Below, piece by piece: positions 27,531-36,487 of a stretch of 49,905 bases of DNA. Source of the DNA: Bacteroidota bacterium (lineage in GTDB: Bacteria > Bacteroidota > Bacteroidia > Chitinophagales > Chitinophagaceae); NCBI GenBank assembly GCA_947461125.1, contig CANHHX010000011.1, positions 1 to 49,905 on the forward strand, written 5' to 3'. How positions within the stretch are numbered: the stretch's first letter is position 1; every line of letters begins with the position of its first letter. Made by a program: the position numbers and the translations under genes. Below the pieces are notes generated by a model that saw nothing but the letters and a program-made list of their open reading frames with translations, ran no database searches and was not told the origin of the DNA.

Positions 27531-28567
27531 CTTTTTTTTGCACCACTTGATTCTCTGATAATCATTTGTGGCTGCAATATGATTTTTTCAAACTCTGTGG
27601 TGGGTCTTTTATTTTCGATTTGCTTAATCAATAATTCAATAGCCACCTGTCCAATTTCGTAGGCTGGCTGTCTAATTACCGATAATGAGGGGGAGAGTAG
27701 ATCCGTTAAATCAAGGTTCGAAAAGCCAATCATAGCTATATCGTCAGGGACTTGTAAGTTTTTTGACTTAAAGTAACGAAGGCAATTGGTGGTGAGTTTA
27801 TCGGCAGATGCAATAATGCCAGTTGGCTTATTTGTATTGTAGTATAATAATTTTTCAAGAGCGGTTTCAACTTCTTCGTAAAGCATGCCACCATGTAGGC
27901 AATATTCAATTTGATTGGCATCAAAAGGTAATTGATGGTCCGAAAGTGCTTGATGATAACCGGCTACTCTCTCTTTGGTTATAGATAAAAATGCTGAGCC
28001 TGCCACCATTGCAATATTTTGATGTCCGTTTTTGATAAGTTCCGAAGTTGCATCATAAGCCCCTTTATAATTATCGACAGCTACTTTATGTGTAGCTAAA
28101 TCTTCAACAACCCTGTCAAAAAAAACAATGGGGAATCCGCGCTTGTGTAAATTGATTAAGTGGTCTAGTTTTTGGGTTTCGGAAGAAACAGAAATAAGAA
28201 GCCCATCTATCGATCTTGATGCTAAATATTGGAGATTAATAATTTCTCTTTCGTAGGATTCGTGGCTTTGTGCAATGATTACGTTATAACCTTTGTTATA
28301 AGCGATAGACTCAATACCATTAATTGCTTGTGAAAAAAAGCTATTGGCGATTTCGCAAACAATAATACCAATAGACCTGCTCCTTTTTTCTTTTAAACTA
28401 AGTGCAATGGGGTTGGGTCTATAATTGATTTGTTGGGCATATGCTATGACAATTTTTTTTGTTTCGGGGCTTATTTCATGACTATCCCTTAGTGCCCTTG
28501 AAACGGTAGACGTGGAAAGCCCTAAGGTCTTGGCAATGTCTTTGATGGTAACCGCTTCGTACTTCAT
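27527..28567 (-). CDS. LacI-family transcriptional regulator of the pectin locus
   Basis: A 346-residue repressor. The DNA-binding helix-turn-helix is at the very start: MKYEAVTIKDIAKTLGLSTSTVSRAL, with VSRAL as the hinge-side signature. The rest is a periplasmic-binding-protein-like effector domain (RSIGIIVCEIANSFFSQAINGIE, FFDRVVED, RVAGYHQAL, IGFSNLDLTDLLSPSLSVIRQP). I chose the ATG at 28567 over the longer frame to 28702, because LacI proteins begin about five residues before TIKDIA and the extra 45 residues look non-coding. It is divergent from the CE12-GH28 gene with an operator-like word in between, which suggests self-control. The likely effector is a galacturonate or KDG-type compound. 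Confidence 0.92.
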   Translation of the reverse strand: MKYEAVTIKDIAKTLGLSTSTVSRALRDSHEISPETKKIVIAYAQQINYRPNPIALSLKEKRSRSIGIIVCEIANSFFSQAINGIESIAYNKGYNVIIAQSHESYEREIINLQYLASRSIDGLLISVSSETQKLDHLINLHKRGFPIVFFDRVVEDLATHKVAVDNYKGAYDATSELIKNGHQNIAMVAGSAFLSITKERVAGYHQALSDHQLPFDANQIEYCLHGGMLYEEVETALEKLLYYNTNKPTGIIASADKLTTNCLRYFKSKNLQVPDDIAMIGFSNLDLTDLLSPSLSVIRQPAYEIGQVAIELLIKQIENKRPTTEFEKIILQPQMIIRESSGAKKS

Positions 28568-28650
28568 AGAAAAATCAAAAAAATAACTCAAAATTGTCCT
28601 AAACCATAAAAATACGATAATTCTCAAAGACTTAAAAAGTAGGCCTAAAA

Positions 28651-28665
28651 ACCGGGAACGATTGC
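28651..28665 (+). promoter_or_regulatory. Putative LacI-family operator between lacI and CE12-GH28 (copy 2)
   Basis: Second exact copy of ACCGGGAACGATTGC, in the 182-base region between the divergent lacI start (28567) and the CE12-GH28 start (28750). From this place a bound repressor could control both the regulator and the catabolic operon. Confidence 0.74.
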
Positions 28666-28700
28666 ATAAATAAAGTCTTAAATTATGCCTATTTTTCATC

Positions 28701-28726
28701 ATTATTTGAGTAGTCTTGAGCTACGA
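28701..28726 (+). promoter_or_regulatory. Promoter/leader of the pectin-degradation operon
   Basis: ATTATTTG (28701-28708) occupies the same place as TATATGGG at susC. GTAG (28710-28713) and CTAC (28721-28724) form a four-pair hairpin, and TTGAGCTACGA (28716-28726) is identical to the susC leader. The spacing from the operator word is 50 bases in both cases. The start codon follows 23 bases later. Confidence 0.55.
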
Positions 28727-28749
28727 GAAAAGCTTCACAATCAACGCAT

Positions 28750-31092
28750 ATGAAAAGAATTGTATACTTATTTGCTGCTATTATTTTAGTAGGGTTCATG
28801 TCACCTGAAAAAAAGGTTGCTTTTTTCATGATTGGTGACTCCACCATGGCAGACAAACCACTTTTAAACAATCCAGAAAGGGGATGGGGGCAGTTGTTTC
28901 CTCAATATATTTCAGGCGTAGTAGATATAAAAAATCTAGCGGTTAATGGTAGAAGTACAAAAAGTTTTATCAAAGAAGGTAGATGGGATAGCGTAATGAA
29001 ATACATGAAAGAAGGTGATTATGTATTTATTCAGTTTGGACATAACGATTCAAAAATCGATGATTCAATTAGATCGGCACCAGCCAATACTTTGTATAAG
29101 CAAAATTTAATTCGCTTTGTAAACGATACTAGAAAAAAAGGCGGCAATCCAATTTTAGTAACACCCGTAATGCGCCGAAAATTTAATGCTGCTGGTATTT
29201 TTGTTGACCAGCATGGTGATTATCCTGGTGTGGTTCGGTTTTTAGCGGACTCTATGCGTGTTTCACTCATCGATCTTCATGCATCCAGTAAAAAGCTAAT
29301 TGAGAAAGAAGGGGTAGAAGGGTCAAAAAAAATGTTTTTATGGATTGACTCCAATCATTTTAATGCAATGCCGGTAGGTAAAAAAGATGACACTCATTTT
29401 TCTGAATATGGAGCGTCGCAAATCGCTTCACTTGTGTGTGCCGAAATTTTAGAAAAACATCCAGCACTGTCAAAATATTTATTACGCTCGGCGCACAAAG
29501 AAAAATACGCTTTTGAACTGCCAAAAATTTACGAACCGCATTTCAAAAAAGACACCTTTAATGTAGTTTCTTTTGGTGCAGTAAAAGATGGTATAACATT
29601 AAATACGGTTGCTATTAATAATGCCATTGTTGCTGCTAACAAAGCTGGTGGTGGTATTGTTCATATTCCCGCAGGGCTTTGGTTAACGGGTCCAATTGTG
29701 CTGCTTGATAACGTAGCATTAAATACTGCAAAAGGAGCTCTGGTTTTATTTACAAAAGATAGAACACAGTATCCTTTAAAAGTAGCTTCTTTTGAAGGGG
29801 TTGAAGCAGCTAGGTGTCAATCGCCTATTTCTGCAACAAATGCTGTAAATATTGCTATTACCGGTCAAGGTATATTTAATGGAGGTGGCGAAGTTTGGCG
29901 TCCATTAAAAAAAGGAAAGGTTACAGAGTCGGAGTGGAAGCGCCTCATTAATTCTGGTGGTGTTTTAAGTGAAGACAAAACAAACTGGTACCCTTCTGCT
30001 GGTGCATTGCAAGGTTCACTCACCAATAATATTGGAAAGTTGGTTGGTGGTGCTACCCTTTCTTCATTTGAGCCAATAAGAGATTTTCTGAGACCTAATA
30101 TGATACGTTTTACTGGTTGTAGTAATGTTTTATTGGAAGGAATAACGTTTGAAAATTCTCCAGCATGGACCATGCACATTTTAATGAGTAAGCATATTAC
30201 CATTAGAAAAGTAAATGTAAAAAATCCATGGTATGGTCAAAATACAGATGCACTTGATTTAGAGTCTTGTACCAATGCGCTCATTGATGGTTGTAATTTT
30301 GATACCGGTGATGATGGAATTTGTATTAAATCTGGAAGAGATGAAGAAGGCCGTAAAAGAGGAATGCCTACCAAAGATATTATTGCCATTAATACCACGG
30401 TATACCATGCACATGGTGGATTTGTGATAGGAAGTGAAATGAGTGGCGGGGCCAATAATATTTTTGTATCTAATTGTACATTTATTGGAACCGATATTGG
30501 TCTTCGTTTTAAAACCACCAGAGGACGGGGCGGTGTTGTAGAAAATATTTACGCTTCAAATATTAACATGCGTGATATTGTTGGGGAAGCGGTATTATTT
30601 GACATGTACTATGCTGCAAAAGATCCTGTGCCATTAGAAGGTGAGAAAAAAGACATGCCAGTCATTCAAACACTTCCAGTAACTGAAGCAACCCCCATTT
30701 TTAGAAATTTCTACTTCAACCATGTGTATTGTAATGGTGCCGAAAAAGCGGTTTTTGTAAGAGGCATTCCTGAAATGAATATTAGTAATTTGGTATTAAG
30801 CGATATGGTTTTTGCAACGAAAAAGGGCATCGAAGTTACCGAGGGTTCAAATATTGAGTTTAACAATATTAAACTTGTTACCCAGCTTGCGAGTCCGCTA
30901 GTATATATCCAAAATAGCAGTAAACTTAGTTTTAATAATTTTTCTATTGAGCCAAATATTCCGTTGGTGTTTAGTATTAATGGTGACCGCTCTCATTCAA
31001 TTCATACAAAAGGGCTCAATTGGAATAATGCTATTAAAAAAGATGAATTCTTATTTGGTGCAAAAACAAATAGCATCTCGTATCAACAATAA
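28750..31092 (+). CDS. CE12 rhamnogalacturonan acetylesterase - GH28 polygalacturonase fusion
   Basis: A 780-residue secreted two-enzyme protein. After a signal peptide (about 1-19), residues 24-235 are an SGNH esterase: nucleophile S31 in GDSTMAD, oxyanion residues near G67 and N99 (GHND), and D213-x-x-H216. Residues 265-760 are a GH28 right-handed beta-helix with N498-T499-D500, D521-D522 in TGDDG, H555-G556 and R586-F587-K588, matching the four conserved GH28 motifs. It should remove acetyl groups and then hydrolyse galacturonosyl bonds in the backbone or side regions of pectin. It is the first gene of the operon and is followed by GH105 12 bases on. Exact linkage (homogalacturonan or rhamnogalacturonan) cannot be read from the sequence. 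Confidence 0.93.
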   Translation: MKRIVYLFAAIILVGFMSPEKKVAFFMIGDSTMADKPLLNNPERGWGQLFPQYISGVVDIKNLAVNGRSTKSFIKEGRWDSVMKYMKEGDYVFIQFGHNDSKIDDSIRSAPANTLYKQNLIRFVNDTRKKGGNPILVTPVMRRKFNAAGIFVDQHGDYPGVVRFLADSMRVSLIDLHASSKKLIEKEGVEGSKKMFLWIDSNHFNAMPVGKKDDTHFSEYGASQIASLVCAEILEKHPALSKYLLRSAHKEKYAFELPKIYEPHFKKDTFNVVSFGAVKDGITLNTVAINNAIVAANKAGGGIVHIPAGLWLTGPIVLLDNVALNTAKGALVLFTKDRTQYPLKVASFEGVEAARCQSPISATNAVNIAITGQGIFNGGGEVWRPLKKGKVTESEWKRLINSGGVLSEDKTNWYPSAGALQGSLTNNIGKLVGGATLSSFEPIRDFLRPNMIRFTGCSNVLLEGITFENSPAWTMHILMSKHITIRKVNVKNPWYGQNTDALDLESCTNALIDGCNFDTGDDGICIKSGRDEEGRKRGMPTKDIIAINTTVYHAHGGFVIGSEMSGGANNIFVSNCTFIGTDIGLRFKTTRGRGGVVENIYASNINMRDIVGEAVLFDMYYAAKDPVPLEGEKKDMPVIQTLPVTEATPIFRNFYFNHVYCNGAEKAVFVRGIPEMNISNLVLSDMVFATKKGIEVTEGSNIEFNNIKLVTQLASPLVYIQNSSKLSFNNFSIEPNIPLVFSINGDRSHSIHTKGLNWNNAIKKDEFLFGAKTNSISYQQ

Positions 31093-31104
31093 AACTGTTA
31101 CTCA

Positions 31105-33024
31105 ATGAAAAAGTTTTCAATACTCTTTATTGTTCTTTTTGCAAGCAGCTACTTTGCCCATGCGCAAACTGAATCTATGGCAGCTAGGGTGGCAGCTACT
31201 GCTATGGCCACCTTATGGAAAGAGCCTGTTGGTGCAGATACAGCAAAGCCAACCAAGTGGACTTACGATCAGGGTGTTGTATTGTTAGGCATCGAACGTT
31301 TGTGGATTCAGACAGCCAACCCTATCTATTTTTCCTACATGCAAAAAAGCATGGATTATTTTGTTTCTGAAAATGGGGACATAAAATTTTATAAAGCGGA
31401 GGATTATAATATCGACAATATTCTTTGCGGCCGAATTTTATTAACGCTTTATAATGTTACCGGTCAAGTAAAGTATTACAAAGCAGCCAGTTTATTAAGA
31501 GGGCAATTGAAGGGTCAACCTCGTACAAAAGAAGGTGGCTTTTGGCATAAAAAAGTATACCCCTATCAAATGTGGCTTGATGGATTATACATGGGTCAGC
31601 CATTTTATACTGCTTATGCTAAGCAGTTTCATGAGCCTGAATCCTTTGATGATATTGCCAATCAATTTATTTGGATGGAAACGCATGCAAGAGATGCTAA
31701 AACCGGACTTCTATACCACGGTTGGGATGAAAGTAAAGAACAAAAATGGGCAAATCCAGTAACTGGATGCTCTCCTCATTTTTGGGGCAGGGCTATGGGT
31801 TGGTATGAAATGGCCCTTGTAGATGTGCTGGAAAATTTCCCTGCTACACACCCAAAAAGGGCAGATTTAATAGCTATTCTAAAACGCCTAGTTGATGCCA
31901 TCAAAAAAGTACAGGATCCTGCAACAGGGCTTTGGTACGACATTTTAAATTTACCCAATGAAAAGGCGAATTATTTGGAAGCCTCTGCAAGCGCCATGTT
32001 TGTTTGTGCAACGGCTAAAGCGGTGCGTTTAGGTTTTTTACCAGCAAGCTATTTAACGGTTTCTAAAAAAGGATATGATGGTATTTTAAAAAGGTTTATT
32101 AAAACAGATGATAAAGGGTACACCAATTTAGAAGGAACCGTAAGTGTGAGCGGGCTTGGAGGCAAACCTTATAGAGATGGGAGCTTTGCATATTACATGT
32201 CTGAAAAAGTAATTGTAAATGATCCTAAGGGGGTGGGTGCTTTTATACAGGCGGCCAATGAAATGGAGTGGCATGCCACAGCAAAAACGGGCAAAGGGCA
32301 GCTTTTTATATTAGATGATTATTACAATGCCGAAGAGAAAAAAGATATCAAAGGGGTAGCATACGCATACCATTACAAGTGGCCTGAAATGTATAACAAT
32401 GGGTTTTCTTTTTTGGGAAATGTAATAACTTCTAATGGGCTCCGCACTGGCACACTATCTGAATCGCCAACTAGAAGCAATTTAAAAAATGCTGCTATTT
32501 ACATGATTGTTGACGCAGACAATGTTGCAGACAATCCTACACCCAATTACATGCATGAGAAGGATGCGCAGGAAATTTACAATTGGGTAAAAGCGGGCGG
32601 TGTACTCGTTTTATTTCACAATGACAAACCCAACGCCGATTTTACTGCTATTAATAAGTTGTCTGATTTATTTGGCATTCATTTTAATGAGGATAGCCAC
32701 AATAAAGTAGTGGGAACAGATTATGTGGGCGGAAAAATTGATGTGCCTGCTGGGCATCAAATACTTAAAAACGTTCAAACTATTTATCAGAAAGAAGTTT
32801 GTTCCATCACTGTTAAGGCCCCTGCTAAATCGGTTCTAACAAAAGGAGATTTAATTGTTTTTGCAACAGCTAAAATAGGAAAGGGAACTGTTTTTGCAAC
32901 CGGTGATCCTTGGCTTTACAACGAATATACCGATGGCCGAAAACTTCCTGTTATCTATCAAAACGCAAAGGCTGCCAACGATTTAGTAAAATGGTTGACA
33001 GCTCAAATTCCAGTAAAAAAATAA
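31105..33024 (+). CDS. GH105 unsaturated (rhamno)galacturonyl hydrolase with C-terminal GATase1-like domain
   Basis: Releases unsaturated galacturonate from lyase-made pectin oligosaccharides. The 639-residue exported protein has a signal peptide ending AHAQ. Residues about 25-385 are the (alpha/alpha)6-barrel of GH105 (YteR/YesR type). The catalytic aspartate is probably D159 in QMWLDGLYMG, and HGWDES (205-210) and WGRAMGWY (227-234) are also conserved. Residues about 420-635 form an extra domain of the DUF4350/GATase1-like type (AIYMIVDADN, GGVLVLFHND, VFATGDPWLYNEY) whose role is unknown. The unsaturated product spontaneously opens to the substrate of KduI, which links this gene to kduID. 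The next gene starts 4 bases downstream with TTG. Confidence 0.93.
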   Translation: MKKFSILFIVLFASSYFAHAQTESMAARVAATAMATLWKEPVGADTAKPTKWTYDQGVVLLGIERLWIQTANPIYFSYMQKSMDYFVSENGDIKFYKAEDYNIDNILCGRILLTLYNVTGQVKYYKAASLLRGQLKGQPRTKEGGFWHKKVYPYQMWLDGLYMGQPFYTAYAKQFHEPESFDDIANQFIWMETHARDAKTGLLYHGWDESKEQKWANPVTGCSPHFWGRAMGWYEMALVDVLENFPATHPKRADLIAILKRLVDAIKKVQDPATGLWYDILNLPNEKANYLEASASAMFVCATAKAVRLGFLPASYLTVSKKGYDGILKRFIKTDDKGYTNLEGTVSVSGLGGKPYRDGSFAYYMSEKVIVNDPKGVGAFIQAANEMEWHATAKTGKGQLFILDDYYNAEEKKDIKGVAYAYHYKWPEMYNNGFSFLGNVITSNGLRTGTLSESPTRSNLKNAAIYMIVDADNVADNPTPNYMHEKDAQEIYNWVKAGGVLVLFHNDKPNADFTAINKLSDLFGIHFNEDSHNKVVGTDYVGGKIDVPAGHQILKNVQTIYQKEVCSITVKAPAKSVLTKGDLIVFATAKIGKGTVFATGDPWLYNEYTDGRKLPVIYQNAKAANDLVKWLTAQIPVKK

Positions 33025-33028
33025 TACA

Positions 33029-35092
33029 TTGAAAAAAACGGGCTTATATTTTCTTGCATTAACAGTTGCTATTGTTATACAATTCAATGGTGCAGCACTG
33101 TACGCGCAAGCAAATAATAAGCCAATGATTGTGGTAGATCAGCGCGGTGGCGCAGATTTTGTTTCCATACAAGACGCCTTAAATAGTTTACCAGATGCTG
33201 CGAGTGCGCCACGAATCATTTATATTAAAGCAGGCGTCTATAAAGAGAAATTATTTGTAGAAAAAAACTTTGTAAGCTTAGTAGGAGAGGATAAAAACAC
33301 AACCATACTTACTATTTCACTGGCCAGAGACATATGGCGCTGCGAAAATGACGATGATTGGGGTGTTGCTACTATCAATTTAAAGTCGAACGATATTGTG
33401 CTGGAAAATCTAACCATTACCAATACCTATGGTTTCGAAAATCAACATAATCCGGAGCCTGCACATGTCAATTGCCGGAAGGATACGTTAAAACCATTTA
33501 AAGAAGTTAGAAATAATGGGCATCAAATGGCGCTTCGTAGTTTTACAACCACACGTTTGGCCGCCAAAAACTGCATTTTCAGAGCCTATGGGGGAGATAC
33601 CGTGAGTCCATGGAATACCGAAGATGGGTTCTTTTATTTCAAAGATTGTATCATGCAAGGTGGGGTAGATATTTATTGTCCAAGGGGTTGGGCCTGGGCT
33701 GAAAATTGCACTTTTATTGCGCATGGAAATACCGCAGCAATTTGGCATGATGGCTCTAAACATGAAGATTCAAAAACAGTACTTGTGAATTGTGTGTTTA
33801 CCGGCGATCCTGGTTTTAAATTGGGGCGCTATCATAGAGATGCACAGTTTTATATTATAAATGGAAGGTTTGCAAAAGAAATGGCCGATGCACCTATTTA
33901 TTTGAATCCATCCAATCCTCAAAATGAAATCAAGTGGGGACACCGCGCTTATTTTTACAATGCTATTAAAGAAGGCCCTTCATTTTCATGGCTTGCAAAT
34001 AATTTGTCAACGGCTAAGGGTAATTTGAAGCCAGAAAACATCACGGTCTCTTGGTTGTTTGGTGGCAAATGGGTGCCCGATACGACGCATGTTGATCCAA
34101 AAAAATCAACGCAAAATGAAGGCATTGATTCTGTTGCAGAAAATATGCTATTGTATCAGCGCGCTATTGGAGGTTGGCCAAAAGCGGTTAATGACAATAA
34201 AGTAGATTACAAAAAAACACTTACCCCCGCAGAGCGAAAAGCGGTTATAGCTGATTCACTCAAAAATGATCCAACAATAGACAATAGTGCAACGACAAAA
34301 GAAATTAGGCACCTCGTAACAGCCTATAAAAAAACAAAAAACAGCAAATATTTAAAAGCGGCCGAAAAAGGAATCGCCTACTTGTTAAAGGCGCAATATC
34401 CAACAGGTGGTTGGCCACAATATTATCCAGATTTTTCATCTTATCGTGGTCAAATCACCTACAATGATGATGCCATGGTCAATGTTTTAAATATCATGCA
34501 AGACATTGTAGAAGGTGCAAAAAACTTTGATGTGGTTCAGTCATTGTTTATTCAAAAAGCAAAAGATGCCGTAGAATATGGGATAGGTTGCATTTTAAGA
34601 ACGCAAATTAAAGTAGATGGTAAATTAACTGCATGGTGTGCACAGTATAACAGAAATACTTTGCAACCTGAAATGGCAAGAAAATTTGAATTAGCATCTA
34701 TAAGTGGACAGGAGTCGGTGGGGATTCTTAAATTTTTGATGCGTCAAAAAAATCCTTCATCAGATATTATTGCAGCAGTTGAGGCGGGTGTAAACTGGTT
34801 GGAGTCTGTAAAAATAAAAGGCTATAAGTATGTAGATATTGAAGTTCCGAGTGAACCGAATGGTAAAGACCGTGTGATATTGCCAGATACCAATAGTACC
34901 ATTTGGGCAAGGTTTTATGAAATTGGTAGCAACCGTCCGTTTTTTAGCGGACGTAATAGCGATAAAAAATATGATTTACGTCAAATTGAAGTGGAGCGTC
35001 GAATAGGTTATGGTTGGTATGGAACATGGCCAGCCACTTTATTATTAGTTGACTATCCGAAATGGCTTCAAAAAATAAATAAGACTAATTGA
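33029..35092 (+). CDS. CE8 pectin methylesterase - PL10 pectate lyase fusion
   Basis: A secreted 687-residue protein that would demethylate and then cleave homogalacturonan. The start codon appears to be TTG at 33029, since MKKTGLYFLALTVAIVIQF is a good signal peptide and no ATG lies in range. Residues 32-345 are a CE8 beta-helix: Q166 in GHQMALR, acid D190 in GGDTVS and nucleophile D214 in GGVD. The usual GGVDFIFG becomes GGVDIYCPRG, and the loops are longer than in plant enzymes. Residues about 365-685 are a PL10 lyase (RAIGGWPKA, PTGGWPQYYP, TYNDDAMVNV, YGWYGTWPA). Removing methyl groups exposes pectate, the PL10 substrate, so the fusion makes sense. Confidence 0.92.
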   Translation: MKKTGLYFLALTVAIVIQFNGAALYAQANNKPMIVVDQRGGADFVSIQDALNSLPDAASAPRIIYIKAGVYKEKLFVEKNFVSLVGEDKNTTILTISLARDIWRCENDDDWGVATINLKSNDIVLENLTITNTYGFENQHNPEPAHVNCRKDTLKPFKEVRNNGHQMALRSFTTTRLAAKNCIFRAYGGDTVSPWNTEDGFFYFKDCIMQGGVDIYCPRGWAWAENCTFIAHGNTAAIWHDGSKHEDSKTVLVNCVFTGDPGFKLGRYHRDAQFYIINGRFAKEMADAPIYLNPSNPQNEIKWGHRAYFYNAIKEGPSFSWLANNLSTAKGNLKPENITVSWLFGGKWVPDTTHVDPKKSTQNEGIDSVAENMLLYQRAIGGWPKAVNDNKVDYKKTLTPAERKAVIADSLKNDPTIDNSATTKEIRHLVTAYKKTKNSKYLKAAEKGIAYLLKAQYPTGGWPQYYPDFSSYRGQITYNDDAMVNVLNIMQDIVEGAKNFDVVQSLFIQKAKDAVEYGIGCILRTQIKVDGKLTAWCAQYNRNTLQPEMARKFELASISGQESVGILKFLMRQKNPSSDIIAAVEAGVNWLESVKIKGYKYVDIEVPSEPNGKDRVILPDTNSTIWARFYEIGSNRPFFSGRNSDKKYDLRQIEVERRIGYGWYGTWPATLLLVDYPKWLQKINKTN

Positions 35093-35097
35093 TTTAT

Positions 35098-36483
35098 ATG
35101 ACCTTGAATAGAAAAACATATAACACAATCACTAGCGGAGATATAGATGCTTTGTTTGCCCTCCCCGAAAAAGTAGTACAGTTTGGGACTGGGGTACTAC
35201 TTCGCGGGTTACCTGATTATTTTATTGATAAAGCAAATAAGCAAGGTTTATTTAATGGAAGGGTCGTAGTTGTGAAATCAACAGATCAAGGAGGCACGGA
35301 TGCTTATGGGGAGCAAGATGGCTTGTACACTATACTTGAAAAAGGGATAGAAAATGGCTTACCAATAGAGCGCACAACCATTAATGCGTCTATTAGTAGA
35401 GTGGTATCTGCAAAAACAGAGTGGCAGTCTGTGCTTGATTGTGCTGCCAATCCAGAGATTCAAATTATTATTTCTAATACGACAGAGGTTGGCTTAACAC
35501 TCGTTCCAACCGATGCGGCTTCTTTATATCCGGAATCATTTCCAGGTAAACTCCTACATTTTTTAATGGAGCGTTACCGTGTTTTTAATGGCTCTTTAGA
35601 ATTCGGGTTGGTTATTATTCCAACCGAACTTATCAGTGATAATGGCATCAAGCTTAAAGAAATTGTAATTGAATTGGCTAAATTAAAAGGGCTTGATGAT
35701 GCGTTTATCAATTGGATTAATACCGCCAATGATTTTTGTAGTTCACTTGTAGATTGTATCGTGCCTGGGAAATTACCTGCTAATGAGCATGCCCAATTTG
35801 AACAAAAAGTGGGCTATCAAGATCGTTTAGCAATCATGTCGGAGCCATACCGGTTATGGGCTATCGAAACATCAAGTGAAAAAACAGCATCTATTTTATC
35901 ATTTGCGGCCGCTGATGCGAGGGTAATTTTGGCGCCAAGTATTAATAAGTACAAAGAAATAAAATTAAGGTTACTCAATGCTACTCATTCACTTTGTTGT
36001 GGGGTAGCCATTTTAAGTGATTTTTTAACAGTGAGAGACGCCTTAAACGACAAGTCCTTTAAGGATTTTCTTTCTTCTATGTTATTAGATGAAATTGTTC
36101 CACTTGTAGCTGAGGGCGATATTACCATGGAAGAGGCGCACAATTTTGCTCAGCAGGTAATTGATCGTTTTTCAAATCAAAGTATTGAGCATTTGTGGGT
36201 AAATATTGCTGTGCAATACACTGCTAAAATGCAAATGCGCGTTGTGCCATTGGTAGATAAATATGTGAAGCGTCATGGCAAAGCGCCAACGCTAATATCA
36301 TTTGGCTTTGCTGCGTACTTGTTATTTATGAAATCTAAAAATGATCCTAATACTTTAGGCGCATGTGCTTCTAAAACTACAATGGTCGCATCTGATGTTT
36401 TTAACAGGCAAGTATTTGATTGTATTGATAAAATGGAAGCTAGTTCAATTAAAAACGTACTAGCTTCTTTGTTGAATAAATAA
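35098..36483 (+). CDS. uxaB: Tagaturonate reductase (altronate oxidoreductase)
   Basis: NAD-dependent reduction of D-tagaturonate to D-altronate in galacturonate breakdown. The protein has 461 residues from the ATG at 35098; a TTG at 35089 overlapping the previous stop would add three residues and is less likely. It belongs to the polyol-specific long-chain dehydrogenase group: FGTGVLLRGLPDYFID is the N-terminal cofactor-binding stretch, RLLNATHSLCCGVAIL the conserved central motif. Its order uxaB-uxaA-uxaC confirms the galacturonate role. The fructuronate reductase UxuB belongs to the same superfamily and is missing here, so this enzyme might serve both substrates. Confidence 0.93.
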   Translation: MTLNRKTYNTITSGDIDALFALPEKVVQFGTGVLLRGLPDYFIDKANKQGLFNGRVVVVKSTDQGGTDAYGEQDGLYTILEKGIENGLPIERTTINASISRVVSAKTEWQSVLDCAANPEIQIIISNTTEVGLTLVPTDAASLYPESFPGKLLHFLMERYRVFNGSLEFGLVIIPTELISDNGIKLKEIVIELAKLKGLDDAFINWINTANDFCSSLVDCIVPGKLPANEHAQFEQKVGYQDRLAIMSEPYRLWAIETSSEKTASILSFAAADARVILAPSINKYKEIKLRLLNATHSLCCGVAILSDFLTVRDALNDKSFKDFLSSMLLDEIVPLVAEGDITMEEAHNFAQQVIDRFSNQSIEHLWVNIAVQYTAKMQMRVVPLVDKYVKRHGKAPTLISFGFAAYLLFMKSKNDPNTLGACASKTTMVASDVFNRQVFDCIDKMEASSIKNVLASLLNK

Positions 36484-36487
36484 GGAT

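Noticed and set aside
28568..28702. N-terminal 45-residue extension of the LacI frame
   Set aside because: LacI proteins start just before TIKDIA; the extension is hydrophobic/basic, unlike the family, and would cover the operator-proximal promoter region.
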